From Paracyclopina nana (taxonomy: Eukaryota > Arthropoda > Copepoda > Cyclopoida > Cyclopettidae), in the NCBI GenBank assembly GCA_019096065.1, contig JAGUCH010000002.1:4724501-4788500 (forward strand): a stretch of 64,000 bases of DNA, written 5' to 3'. Below are positions 37,053 through 46,964 of the stretch, in pieces (within the stretch, counting starts at the first letter, position 1; every line of letters begins with the position of its first letter). The position numbers and the translations under genes are program-made. Below the pieces are notes generated by a model that worked only from the letters and a program-made list of their open reading frames with translations, had not been told where the DNA came from and made no database searches.

Positions 37053-38506
37053 ATGGCTCCCTGCGTAGTAAGCATTCCTCAAAATTGTGACTTCACTCTT
37101 GACAATCTTCCATATGGAGTATTCTCTATTGGAGATGGCAAGCCTACTATTGGAGTTGCCATTGGGGACCAAGTATTGGACTTGTCCTCTGTGAAGCACC
37201 TTTTCGATGGTCCCCTACTAAAAGACAACCAGGTATAAGATATTAATTTGAAAAATATTCGAAATCCAAATGTGCCTTTCTTCAGCATGTTTTCGAGTCC
37301 TCGGTTCTTAATGAGTTCATGGCACTGCCATGGACAGCTTGGTCAGAGGCAAGAGCCAAAATCAGGCAATTGCTAACCACCGACTCTGCCCAATTGCCAC
37401 TGGGAGCTCTGAAACATTTGTCAGCAGTTACTATGCACTTGCCAGCTCACATTGGCGACTACACTGACTTTTACTCATCTCTGGACCATGCCACCAATGT
37501 TGGCACCATGTTCAGGTAAATTGGCCAGAACTTATTCGAATCTGAAATGTCAATGCTTGCAATAGGGGCAAGGACAATGCATTGATGCCCAACTGGAAGC
37601 ATTTGCCAGTGGGTTATCACGGACGGAGCAGCACTGTTGTAGTATCTGGCACTCCCATCAGGAGGCCTAAAGGGCAAACGAGGCCCTCAGATGACAATCC
37701 CCCTGTGTTTGGTCCGTGCAAGCTCATGGACTTTGAACTGGAAATGGCCTTTTTTGTGGGTGGCCCACCCAATAAACTTGGAGAGCCCATTCCCATTGAA
37801 AGGTGATTATGGGTGTATTTTTATAAGGCATCTGGATAATATTGGATGCAATAGGGCTCACGAGCACATTTTTGGCATGGTGCTAATGAACGATTGGTCA
37901 GCCAGGGATATCCAAAAGTGGGAATACGTCCCCTTGGGTCCATTTTTGGCCAAAAACCTTGGCACCACCATCTCTCCCTGGGTTGTTCCCATGGAAGCAT
38001 TGGCCCCATTTGCTATCGAAAATTGCCCCCAAGATCCGAAGCCATTTGCGTACCTGCAGCATCAGGACAACTACACGTTTGATATAGGCCTCGAGGTTGC
38101 CATTCAACCAGAGGGCCAAACCGAGGCCAGCGTTGTGTGCAAGTCCAATTTTAAGCATATGTATTGGACAATGAAGCAACAATTGGCCCACCATGCGATC
38201 ACCGGTTGTGTCATGAGGCCTGGTGACCTTTTGGCTTCTGGCACAATTTCAGGCCCGGTATAGCTTACAAATATTCCATTTTAATGTAAGATCATTTGGA
38301 GTATGTTATTCCCATAGGAGCCAAGCTCATTTGGGTCCCTTTTGGAGCTGTCCTGGAGGGGCTCTAAAGTGATTCCGTTGAAGAACGGCTTGGAACGCAA
38401 GTTCTTGGCGGATGGGGACACCGTGAGCATTCGTGGCATTTGTGACAAAAATGGCAAAAGGCTTGGTTTTGGGCCCTGTGAAGGGAAACTGTTGCCACCT
38501 TTGTAG
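37053..38506 (+). CDS. FAH: Fumarylacetoacetase
   Basis: Exons 37053-37232, 37286-37515, 37566-37802, 37855-38257 and 38318-38506; 412 aa against 419 in human. Visible blocks include the N-terminal [19 protein letters not shown], the active-site region [23 protein letters not shown] with the catalytic His and metal-binding Asp, [21 protein letters not shown], and [24 protein letters not shown]. The enzyme hydrolyses fumarylacetoacetate to fumarate and acetoacetate, the last step of tyrosine breakdown. A polyadenylation signal AATAAA lies at 38526-38531, about 20 bp after the stop. The next gene downstream is a GFRP homologue, also linked to phenylalanine metabolism. Confidence 0.97.
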
Positions 38507-38525
38507 TTGACGCATTTTTCAGAGC

Positions 38526-38531
38526 AATAAA
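38526..38531 (+). terminator. Polyadenylation signal of FAH
   Basis: AATAAA 20 bp after the FAH stop and 65 bp before the promoter elements of the next gene, supporting separate termination of FAH. Confidence 0.55.
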
Positions 38532-38595
38532 AAAATTGCGTGTACATGAACGGGACTAGAAAACACGCACCAATCAGATTTCAGAGCTAGTTTTG

Positions 38596-38612
38596 TGACG
38601 TCACTATATAAG
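38596..38612 (+). promoter_or_regulatory. CRE plus TATA box upstream of the GFRP homologue
   Basis: A perfect palindromic CRE, TGACGTCA (38596-38603), is followed after one base by TATATAAG (38605-38612), 74 bp before the GFRP ATG at 38686. CREB/ATF-responsive expression is a reasonable inference. Confidence 0.6.
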
Positions 38613-38685
38613 GCGGCCTTCGGTTGTTTTGTAAACAGTGCGAAAACAGGTAGGGCTACTATGACAGAAGCAAGGAGGCTGAAAA

Positions 38686-39025
38686 ATGCCCTACATTATA
38701 GTTGAGGGGGATTTGAACGGTCAGACGGAAGGCCCCAAAAACCACTTTGTCACCTCTGTGTCCGGGCTCAAAGGTACCTTTTGAATATTTTGGCAGCCAA
38801 TGTGTTCATTTTTCAAGTGTTTCAGCTTCTGAGGTGACTGAGCTGATCAATTTCTCGCCAGGGCGAAGTCGTGACAATTATACCCTAGATTTCAGCCAGC
38901 ATCCTTGCGTCATTCTCAATGCTCTGGAGGTTTTAGGATTCCGAGTTGTCTCCTCCACTTCTATGTCAAGAGCCTCCAAAGACCACGTGATTTGGACATT
39001 GCGCAAAGACTTTGATGAGAAGTAA
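38686..39025 (+). CDS. GCHFR: GTP cyclohydrolase I feedback regulatory protein homologue
   Basis: Exons 38686-38773 and 38826-39025; 95 aa against 84 in mammals. It starts MPYIIVEG as in GFRP, and the C terminus HPCVILNALEVLGFRVVSST..HVIWTLRKD matches the family end. GFRP forms a pentamer that binds GTP cyclohydrolase I and transmits inhibition by tetrahydrobiopterin and activation by phenylalanine. Tetrahydrobiopterin is the cofactor of phenylalanine hydroxylase. The stop codon TAA at 39023-39025 shares its last A with the start codon of ANKRD39. Divergence from vertebrate GFRP is high in the middle, so confidence is below certainty. Confidence 0.82.
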
Positions 39026-39507
39026 TGTGCTCGCACACAACGAGCTCGTCCTCAGTCTCGCAAACCTTGGACGAGCTTGAGTTTGAAAGAGGCCTGTGGT
39101 CAGCCGCATTAGACAACGACCTTCACCGTTGCCAAGAGCTTATTGCCAAAGGCCACGATCCTTCCAAGCAAGATTCGTCAGGGTTCTCACCTCTCCATTA
39201 TGCTGTCAGATCGTCGTCAGTTGAACTTGTTGAGTTATTGCTGAAATCTGGAGCAGATGCCAATCTGCAGACCAAGGCCGGCAAATCAACAGCCTTGCAC
39301 AGAGCTTGCCTTTGTGGCAGGCCAGAAATCGTCCAGCTGCTGCTAAGTACTTGTGCCACTCTAGATTTCGGAGCAATGCTTATAAATTTGTTTTCAGAGT
39401 ACGGATGCGATGCGACCATAAAAGACGAGGACGGACGGACTGCCCTTCAATTATGTGCCATTAACTCCAATACCGCCAAACTTGAATGTGCCAAACACCT
39501 CGGTTAA
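39025..39507 (+). CDS. ANKRD39: Ankyrin repeat domain protein 39
   Basis: Exons 39025-39346 and 39398-39507; 143 aa. The 51 bp intron is a multiple of three and lacks stops, so the genomic frame reads through it, but removing it restores the ankyrin consensus LLLKYGCDATIKDEDG. The N terminus MCSH..QTLDELEFERGLWSAAL parallels the vertebrate ANKRD39 start CCSH..QTLEEMDFERGIWSAAL, which supports the ATG at 39025. Three to four ankyrin repeats follow. Molecular function is little known. The start codon overlaps the preceding gene's stop as TAATG, and no room for a separate promoter exists except inside GFRP coding sequence. It ends 43 bp from the stop of the convergent zinc-finger gene. Confidence 0.9.
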   Translation: MCSHTTSSSSVSQTLDELEFERGLWSAALDNDLHRCQELIAKGHDPSKQDSSGFSPLHYAVRSSSVELVELLLKSGADANLQTKAGKSTALHRACLCGRPEIVQLLLSTCATLDFGAMLINLFSEYGCDATIKDEDGRTALQLCAINSNTAKLECAKHLG

Positions 39508-39550
39508 AACGGCTGAGAAACTTAACAAATATACCGTGAACGTAAATTAA

Positions 39551-40936
39551 TCAATAGTTATTTCGATATCTGCTCTTTCCACATTCCGGCGATACAGATC
39601 GCTCTCTGTAATTGTGTCTCATGCGAGGTTCAGGTGAAACTGATCGCTCTCTGCGGCTTTGTCTCCTGGATGTAAGATCTGGTGTCACTGATCGCTCCTG
39701 GTAGCGTCTTTTCCTTGAGTAAGATGGGGAACGTGGGGGAGACCTGGAATTTCGAGAATATGGCGATCTTGAGTCTCTGGAGTGAGACCTGTCGTCAAAT
39801 CGTCCACCAGGCAAAGAAGATGACTCTGAGCCAAGTCTGACTTTGAAAGTTGGCGCTCCGACACTTCCTCTTAATGATTGCTTGATTTTCACTTCACCTA
39901 ATAGTTTGATAGCCTCCTTCATTTGCTTTTCCATGACCTCCAAGTCCTCCAACTCATCTCCTGTCATCGCCACCCGCAATCGATGATAGCGGACTGACCT
40001 TTCTATCAACGCCTGCGCTTGGCTCAGGTGACTTTTGAGGTCGTTTTCATTAATAATAATTGGAAGCCCTTTGACAATAAGCCTTTCCGTAGGATGGTCA
40101 TTAATGCCTTCCTTCCTTTCTTCGGCGTTGTCTCTTCCAAAGGTGGGCAGTATTCCAGAACCACCTTTTTCAATGGACCATGGGGCAGTGCCAGGAGGCC
40201 AGGGATATTGTTCATCACTATACAGAGTTTGCATCAGCTCCAAGTTGTCATTCTCTTTAAACATTTCAACCTCTTGCTCCAGATTCGCGTGGGACATTTC
40301 ATGGAAGTCCTTACGAAATCGAGCTTCCAAGTAATTTACGCGATGCCTGCGGCTGAGCACGTGAGTGAGCATGTTCTCCGACCCATCGAGGACCTTGCAC
40401 AGCAAGCATTCGTATAAAGGGTCCATTTCTGCATTAGAGCACGCTATGATCTCTGTGATGTACTTGAGGCCAACAATCGGCTGGCTTGTCTCCGTCAACT
40501 TGGAGCGGAGCTTTGGTGGCTTCTTCTTCGGCAGTTGAGCTAGGTCAGAGTATTGGTTCAAATACGCAGTGGGAGTGACTGTTTCACCCTTCTTCTGTTT
40601 GCTGCGGAAGGCTTGCAATTTTCGCAAATGGTTGGCGCCTTGCAAATGCGAATTGATGGTCTCTTCGCTGTTCAGTTCGGTGAGACACAGCTCGCAAAAA
40701 AAGTGCTTTCGGTTGGCCTTTTTGGACGAGGAAACGGACAGTGCGCCACCAAAACTAGTCGGCAGTCCCATGGCTTGCAACGTTTGTGCCATGTCCACGC
40801 TTTCGCCGTAGGTGAGTCCATCTTCAACTCCAAGTCCACCATTCTCTCCTTTAACTGTAATACCAAATGGCAGCTGACTTTGCTTCAAGTCTTCAGAAGT
40901 CGGATCGTGGATGTTTGCAAAGTCCAAGTGAGCCAT
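39551..40936 (-). CDS. U1/matrin-type zinc-finger protein with SR-like tail
   Basis: Single exon, 461 aa from the ATG at 40936. Two C2H2 U1-type fingers are seen: FFCELCLTELNSEETINSHLQGANH near residues 78-102 and YECLLCKVLDGSENMLTHVLSRRH near 182-205, the second preceded by QPIVGLKYITEI, a phrase also found in dsRNA-binding ZFR-type proteins. A helical segment follows, then an Arg/Ser-rich tail of about 100 residues with repeated RERSVSPE units, typical of splicing factors. A nuclear RNA-processing role is inferred. I cannot assign a vertebrate orthologue. Confidence 0.8.
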   Translation of the reverse strand: MAHLDFANIHDPTSEDLKQSQLPFGITVKGENGGLGVEDGLTYGESVDMAQTLQAMGLPTSFGGALSVSSSKKANRKHFFCELCLTELNSEETINSHLQGANHLRKLQAFRSKQKKGETVTPTAYLNQYSDLAQLPKKKPPKLRSKLTETSQPIVGLKYITEIIACSNAEMDPLYECLLCKVLDGSENMLTHVLSRRHRVNYLEARFRKDFHEMSHANLEQEVEMFKENDNLELMQTLYSDEQYPWPPGTAPWSIEKGGSGILPTFGRDNAEERKEGINDHPTERLIVKGLPIIINENDLKSHLSQAQALIERSVRYHRLRVAMTGDELEDLEVMEKQMKEAIKLLGEVKIKQSLRGSVGAPTFKVRLGSESSSLPGGRFDDRSHSRDSRSPYSRNSRSPPRSPSYSRKRRYQERSVTPDLTSRRQSRRERSVSPEPRMRHNYRERSVSPECGKSRYRNNY

Positions 40937-41587
40937 TACGCTTCGCTTAGTATTTTTTGGCACATATAGCAATCACTCATTCACGAAGCGATTCGACGGA
41001 ATTGCTATCATTCTTTTGACAAATATTTTGTTTACCCCGATAAACTTATTTGGCTGATCGGTCGAAGAGTAGATCGATTATTTCGTCAAAATGCATCAAA
41101 GTTGCAACAACTAATAACTTGACTCAACATTTGAAGACTAAACGGAAGGCAATTTCAATTAAATATTTTTAAGCATTCAATTACAGCGATGACTGTTAGA
41201 TATACTGCTTTATCATGAGCTCTTTCTATGCTGTTGGCATGAAAAAGTGCGCGTCGCGTTGCCTCTTTTAGCCTACTGAAGTAGGCGCTTAAGCAGAGCC
41301 ATCAGATAATGTAGCTGCTGCAAAAAGAAAAAAGTTCAATGAAGTAAGTCAAGTAAAGCCACCAAAGTGCTTGTCACCGGTCAATCTATTTAAAAATACA
41401 TAAGTCAATATATTACATATACGTACGTGATTTTTTTAAGTGGAAAATAATGACTGTAAAAAATAAATCGGTTCCTCCTGACTACAAAAACAAAGTACTG
41501 ATCACTAGGTTTGCTCTACACATTAACAAAAAAATTGTTTGAGTCCTTAACATATCACATTTTGGATGTTAAGATGAGCAAAAGTAG
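40937..41587. other. Intergenic region between zinc-finger gene and SARM1 3' end
   Basis: No coding sequence recognised. It contains the promoter of the zinc-finger gene and the 3' UTR of SARM1 if translation ends at 41588. Confidence 0.4.
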
Positions 41588-42298
41588 TTACTTCTTGATT
41601 ATGTTCTTCCATTTTGTGATACAGTTGTGAACAAATCCAGCAGGATGTGTTCTAGCCCTTGAAGGATCCTCATGCGGGATAATGGCACTTCTGTTGTCAG
41701 ATGGCTTTTCATCTTCCATAATTGGGCTGGGACTCCACTCCTCGCCAGAAGTAGCTGGGGATGCCTCTCTGATTGTTGATAAGCAACTAGCTTCTGCCTG
41801 CAAGGGGCCAGTGTTTAGTTCACCAACAATATTTGGAGACTCTTCTTGGCTGGGTAGATCATCCAAATCGTCATCAGTATCATCAATGTTGGATGCAGCT
41901 GTTTGTGGCTCTGATGGAGTGTCATCTCCATCGAGAAATTTCTTTCTCAAATCACTGTCCACATTAGCCAATGAGCCAACACCAAGATCATCCAGACTTA
42001 GGGATCTTCTCCTACCAATCATGGTATATTCTGAGTTGAAGCTATCCATGGACGGAGCTGGAGTATTCCACATGCTTCCAGTATTTCTCCTAATTCTTTG
42101 AATGGATGGACTCATTGGGGATCTGTTGAAAATCATTGGCGGTGGAGCTGGCCTTCCATAGCTAAAAAATCTTTGACTTGGAAGAGAAATTTTAGAGCTT
42201 GATATTAGAGCATGTGGCTTTCTTGGCCTCCTCCTCAGAATATTTGGACTTAGTGGGTTCAGCTGCAGTACTCTGTTTTCATAGACAGGAATATTTAG
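41588..42298 (-). other. In-frame 3' extension of SARM1 behind a TGA-CTA stop
   Basis: Directly after the SARM1 TGA (42301-42299) the same frame stays open for 236 codons to the next stop at 41590-41588. The predicted extension is Ser/Pro/Asp-rich with patches such as RRRSLSLDDLGVG and DDTDDDLDDLPSQ and a basic end, ITKWKNIIKK. It looks like a disordered, phosphorylatable tail. The stop context TGA CTA is the known efficient readthrough motif of animals. A separate exon or gene is less likely because frame and spacing are continuous and no good splice donor precedes the stop. Confidence 0.6.
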
Positions 42299-45200
42299 TC
42301 ATTCTCTTTCGCTTGTGTTTGGGGGATCATCGGAACTGGAGGCAGCAGAGGGAGCCTTGGTGCTATCGTTGCTGATTTCCCTTTGATAAGTATTTTGCCG
42401 ATTGAAGGATACTACGCTACTTGTGGCACTCTGGCTTCCACCACTGAGAAATCTGTCCATCATACCATAGCCAGCTGCCACAGTAGCATTCTCTCCCCTG
42501 ATGAAGCGATCAATTTTGTCAACACATGCATCTTGGTAGTCGTGGATCCATTTGACACCATTGTACGAGCATATGGCTTGCATCGATGAAGGCAGTTTAC
42601 CAGATTCTGGCATCACAAAGTTGTCAAAGACAGGGATAACCTTACATTGAGAATTGAGTGCGCATGCAACTTCTTTGTGAATCCAATCTCGCTGCTCTTC
42701 ATCACCCATGCAGCGATCCAGAGCTCCAGGGGTGAGTACAAGAACAAAGTTTCGAGCTGACCTGATGCTTTGCAGCAAATTGTTATCAAATTTGCCAGCT
42801 TCTAGCCTGTCCACGTCAAGGAACACTGAAAAATTGCGGATCTCCAGGTGGACCTTGAGCAAACTAGCCAGCTGAGATCCATTAGATCGCCGGTAGCTGA
42901 TGAAAACATCAAGGTTTTTCTCAAAAGTGTTACAGTCATCAGAAAAGCTGACTTCTCCCCTTTCCATCTTGACACCTTGAAGGATTTTGAGCCTGTGGAT
43001 CTTGTTGCGAATACCACACTCACTTAGTAGTTGCTCTTCATTGATGCTCAACAGAGTGTCCCTGTCTATTCCAGCTTTGAGCAGATCATAAGTGTACACT
43101 GAGAATTCTGATCCAAGGCTAACCAAGAACCCATTGAGATTAGACTTGTCACAGCTTGAGTAATCTGCCATTCTTTTCAGGTTGGTGAGCTCCCGCAAGA
43201 ACCTTCGCCTTAAAATGCCATTTTTCATGGCAATATCATCACGTAGCATTTCTTCAGACAATTGCAGCAGGAGATCTCCATCGACTCTGCTGTCATCAAA
43301 GGAGTCTGCAAAATTTGCAAATCCAATCTGTTTAACCCATTCGCGAACATCTTCCACTGACCAGGTAGGAACTTGCTGGCTTAGCTTGTGAGGTACTTCT
43401 TCGCCAATTAGCCTGAGAGTCTGAGCAGCATACTTTGCAGCAATTCCATTTGGACCACTTGCAAGTCTTCTCAAAGAGTCTACACAGCCAATTTCAATTA
43501 AGACATTGGTGTTGTTCTGTTGCTTCTTTATTTCTGCTTCCATGCAAAAATGGAAGGCTGCCAAATTTCGTGCTTCTTCTCTGTGCGAGCAAAGAACTGG
43601 AATGAGCCTTCTCAGCCAATTTGGACTTTGCCCGTGACTATGAGTAGCAGACGTGATAGCAAACTCAGCAGGGGTATGGCTTTGCACAAATGGCTCGATC
43701 AATTCAAGAGTGCCTGACTTTTGGACAGCAGCCTCAATTTCTTTGTTGGCTACTAGAACTGCTATGGCTAGACAAGCAAAATATTTCACTGTGTCATCAG
43801 GATGGAATGCTAATGGAAAGAGCCAAATTTGCACTTTCCTCTGGATCATGGCCTCTTGGTTCTCAGCTCCTCCATACATTGCAACATTGGCAAACGCACT
43901 AGCACATTGTCTCAAAGTTTGGACATCTGTAGACTTGCACTCATTGACAACAGTGTCAAGACCTCCCATGGCAATAACATCACTGCAAGTAATTTCACTG
44001 TGTCTGAAAAGATGCTCTAGGATGCCTGTTCCTATTTGGCTCCATTGTACATTACTGATGTCGTCAGTGTATTTTTTTGAGAGAGCAACAACCTTTTCCA
44101 GGCCTTTTTCCACCACATATCCCCTGTTTTCCGTGACTAGGCACTGTTGCAATAGCTTAGCACTGACATATTGTAGCTCTTCATTGTCCACCGCACAATG
44201 ATCAATGAGAAAGTCCAAGCCACCGTTGTTCCTCAGAATGTTGCTCAAAGAGTTACCAATTTCATGGCCAAAAGCAGGAATCAGCCAGGCTCGTGACATC
44301 ATCTCACTCAACTTGGTGAGAAGCTTGTTGAGCATAGTTGGCTTACTGATGTTTCTCTTGATGGCTTCCACAGCACTGGACATGATACTGCAATATTTCA
44401 CCAAGATGTTTTCAACAATTTTCATGTCTGTGTTGGGAGTGATGCGCTCCAAGTCATCCAATTTGTTCAGGCACCTCTCCAGTTCTTCAAGGGGCATCTT
44501 GGTATTGATGGTCTTATGCAGCTCACTGTTGCTAAGGATAGCTGTTCGCCTACAATGTAACTTGGACTTCATCGTCAGGCTACTTTTTTTGGACGTATGT
44601 GTAACATGGTGGCTTTCTTTGGACACCACAGCCGACCCAGCCATCCCACTCAATGCCGTGGTGTTCATCCTCTTCATTTCCGAGGAAGTGGAGCAATGAT
44701 GATGGCTCACTTCACTTTGCTGCAGATGAGCCTCCGCAGCTGCTGCACAGTCCGTTGCTCCGTTGTACAAAAACCGGCTCATGTTGTGCTGCTGCCCCAC
44801 CATTTCCTGCTTGGAGGACATCTTCTTCAGCCCCTGAACCACTCTGTGGCCATCCTTGCTCACCGTTGAGCTTTTGCGCTCCTCATGCACTTCGGATGAT
44901 GTTCTCTGCGTTGTTCTATTTACAACTGCAGCTACAGCATCATAGTTAGGCGATGTGGGAGAAAGCTCTAACTTCGCGTGATCATCGGGGATGACCGCTT
45001 CTGCGGCGGAGGAGAAAGCCGAAAGGCCTTTGTGGGCAAGGTCAAAACAAGGGGGCGGGGAGAGCAGAAAAGGTTCGGGGCTACTGAGACTGTCTGAGTG
45101 CTCGGGAGTATCGCCGCCTGTAAAAGTGAAAAGTATATAGCCATTTTCATTCTAGCGCAAGTGGAAAGATAAAGATTAACAGCTAGTAGCTTCCAGTTTA

Positions 45201-45754
45201 CGAAATGGAAAAAACCTTCTTGGTAACATAATAAAATAAGGCCTAGGATTCCGTGAAAACGGGAAGTAGCATGCGCGCACATGGAGATACGAAAAACGAG
45301 TTTTGGCTTTTGGGCTGAGTTTACCTGAACTATTTAGGGGCTCGCCCCCCATTAGGAAGGTTGCATGATGATTGTTGGTTGACTGGCTGTGCTTTTTCGT
45401 CACGTTGGGAGAGGGCGGAATCTCAACAATTGTTGGAGTTTTTTCTTTTGCGAAGAACCCATTATTATGGCTGAGTGGTGCTTGACCCAGAGATATCGAC
45501 CGGCCGCTGGTAGCCTGAGCGTTCGCAGCCTGGGCACTTTTGTGAGCCTTGATGAGCTGAGACGTTTTAGCGTTGAGCTCCATGACCCGCTCGTTGAACT
45601 CGGCCTTCTTGGCCTCCAAATTGGTCCGCGATGTCAAGTGCGACTTGACAACGTCCTCATGAGACCGGAATAAAGGCGACTTCGGCTGCTGCTGGACAAT
45701 TGGAACGGAGACGGAGGGCGGCGCCGAGGCCTTCCTGTACTTTGAGGCCTCCAT
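42299..45754 (-). CDS. SARM1: SARM1, ARM-SAM-SAM-TIR NAD hydrolase
   Basis: Minus-strand exons 45754-45325 and 45117-42299; about 1,082 aa. The N-terminal 280 residues are low complexity. ARM repeats span roughly residues 340-720 and carry the autoinhibitory, NAD/NMN-sensing region. Two SAM domains follow (about 725-792, starting TWSVEDVREWVKQIGF, and 800-860), which form the octamer. The TIR domain (about 877-1017) begins NLDVFISYRRSNGSQ and has the catalytic Glu near residue 959 in WIHKEVACAL, so it should be an active NADase that drives axon degeneration. NGVKWIHDYQDAC is like arthropod Sarm. The reading frame continues beyond the stop; see the neighbouring extension. The second exon, 2.8 kb without introns, is long for this window. 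Confidence 0.96.
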
Positions 45755-46132
45755 GCATGAGTAGTGTTGTTGACGAGTGCAGCTGAAGCTGCAATGTGTT
45801 GGATCACATCATCGCCGTCACCCAGCTCGACCCGGATCCGCCTTGTGTCGTCAGCAGGACGACGGCCGGTTGTCGCCGTTACAATAGCTCGGCCCAGCCA
45901 CCTAGGCGGCTCATTCACTAAAAACGGACACTCGTTCCCCATCGGCTGATTCATACGCACTTCCAAGAAAACGAATTGCTAACGGGGGCAAAGCTCCAAT
46001 TTTGGCAAGAATGCACGAAATCTGTATGTTTGTTATTTGTATATGTTCCTTTTTATATATATTGGAGACCCAGTACTTTTTTACGTGAGATGCTTTGACG
46101 GAAATTTTTTAATAGAGCTACCAGTAAAGAAT
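45755..46132. other. Region upstream of SARM1
   Basis: Likely promoter and 5' UTR of SARM1. GC content is higher near 45755-45950 than in neighbouring spacers. No TATA box is clear and no gene is seen. Confidence 0.35.
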
Positions 46133-46140
46133 GTTCCACT

Positions 46141-46512
46141 CAAGATGATCTATACTAATAAGGTGAGTTCTTATCGCTGCTTTACTATAGCGCACAGTCT
46201 GACTGAGCTGTGGTAGGCTTCAAGACGAAATTTCAATAGAATTCTGTGGATTTCACTTCCATAAATTTCCTTAATCCACCATAAATTAGCAAAATGTGCC
46301 TAAATCGCAACTTTTTTTTTATAAAAACAGAACTTATCTGGGAGCTCTGTTTAAAAAGCGAGATATTAGCCCGCTCGCTTCCATCACTGACGTCACTTGA
46401 GCTCACGCGCTATGTAGTAAGAACTACTAGCGCCACTGCAGCTAAGACGAACAGATTTGGTGATTTTAGCATGCAAAACTTGCGTCAAGAACTCACTTAC
46501 GAGACCCCCCTG
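46141..46512 (+). mobile_element. 372 bp hAT-like MITE, copy A
   Basis: Starts CAAGATGATC and ends CCCCCCTG, flanked on both sides by the perfect 8 bp direct repeat GTTCCACT (46133-46140 and 46513-46520). The subterminal inverted repeats share AAGGTGAGTTCTT / AAGTGAGTTCTT. A second copy of the same length lies inverted at 59472-59843. Eight-base duplications and a CAGGG-type end fit hAT. It contains a short ORF and a TGACGTCA, but no transposase. Confidence 0.88.
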
Positions 46513-46520
46513 GTTCCACT

Positions 46521-46964
46521 GTTATAACCTATTTATTTATTGGCCATAAACCGGTGTGAACCATGCATTTTTAAAATACCGCAAGCATAAAAGAAGGAAA
46601 AAATCATGCGTAGAAAAACCTACCGCTCAATTTTGCAATCATTCTTTTTGCAAATAAGCAGGTTTCGATAATCATCGTTGCATTATTAATAGTCGCTAGC
46701 GTTAGGCATCATGGAAAAATCCACGTGTACTCCTCCTTATTTCAAAATAGTAAGGTTTCCCATATTTTTCCATTTTCTGGCTTGCTTTGTGTGCTAATAT
46801 GCCCATCAGAATTACGCCTCAACTCGAGCTTTAATGGCGTTTTTTTCGTGTCCAATATCGGTATTCCTCTAGTCGAGCGTATTGACCGATAATTAATGAA
46901 GGTATGCAGCCAAAAAAAGGAGAGCGGATAAAAACGTTATTTATTGGGCCCATATGTCAGTGCA
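46521..46964. other. Intergenic spacer
   Basis: About 440 bp between the MITE and the TMEM17 stop codon. No feature recognised. Confidence 0.4.

Noticed and set aside
46294..46527. Open frame of 77 codons that recurs almost identically at 59690-59460
   Set aside because: It lies inside the 372 bp MITE in both places and diverges exactly where the element ends, so it is a repeat, not a gene.
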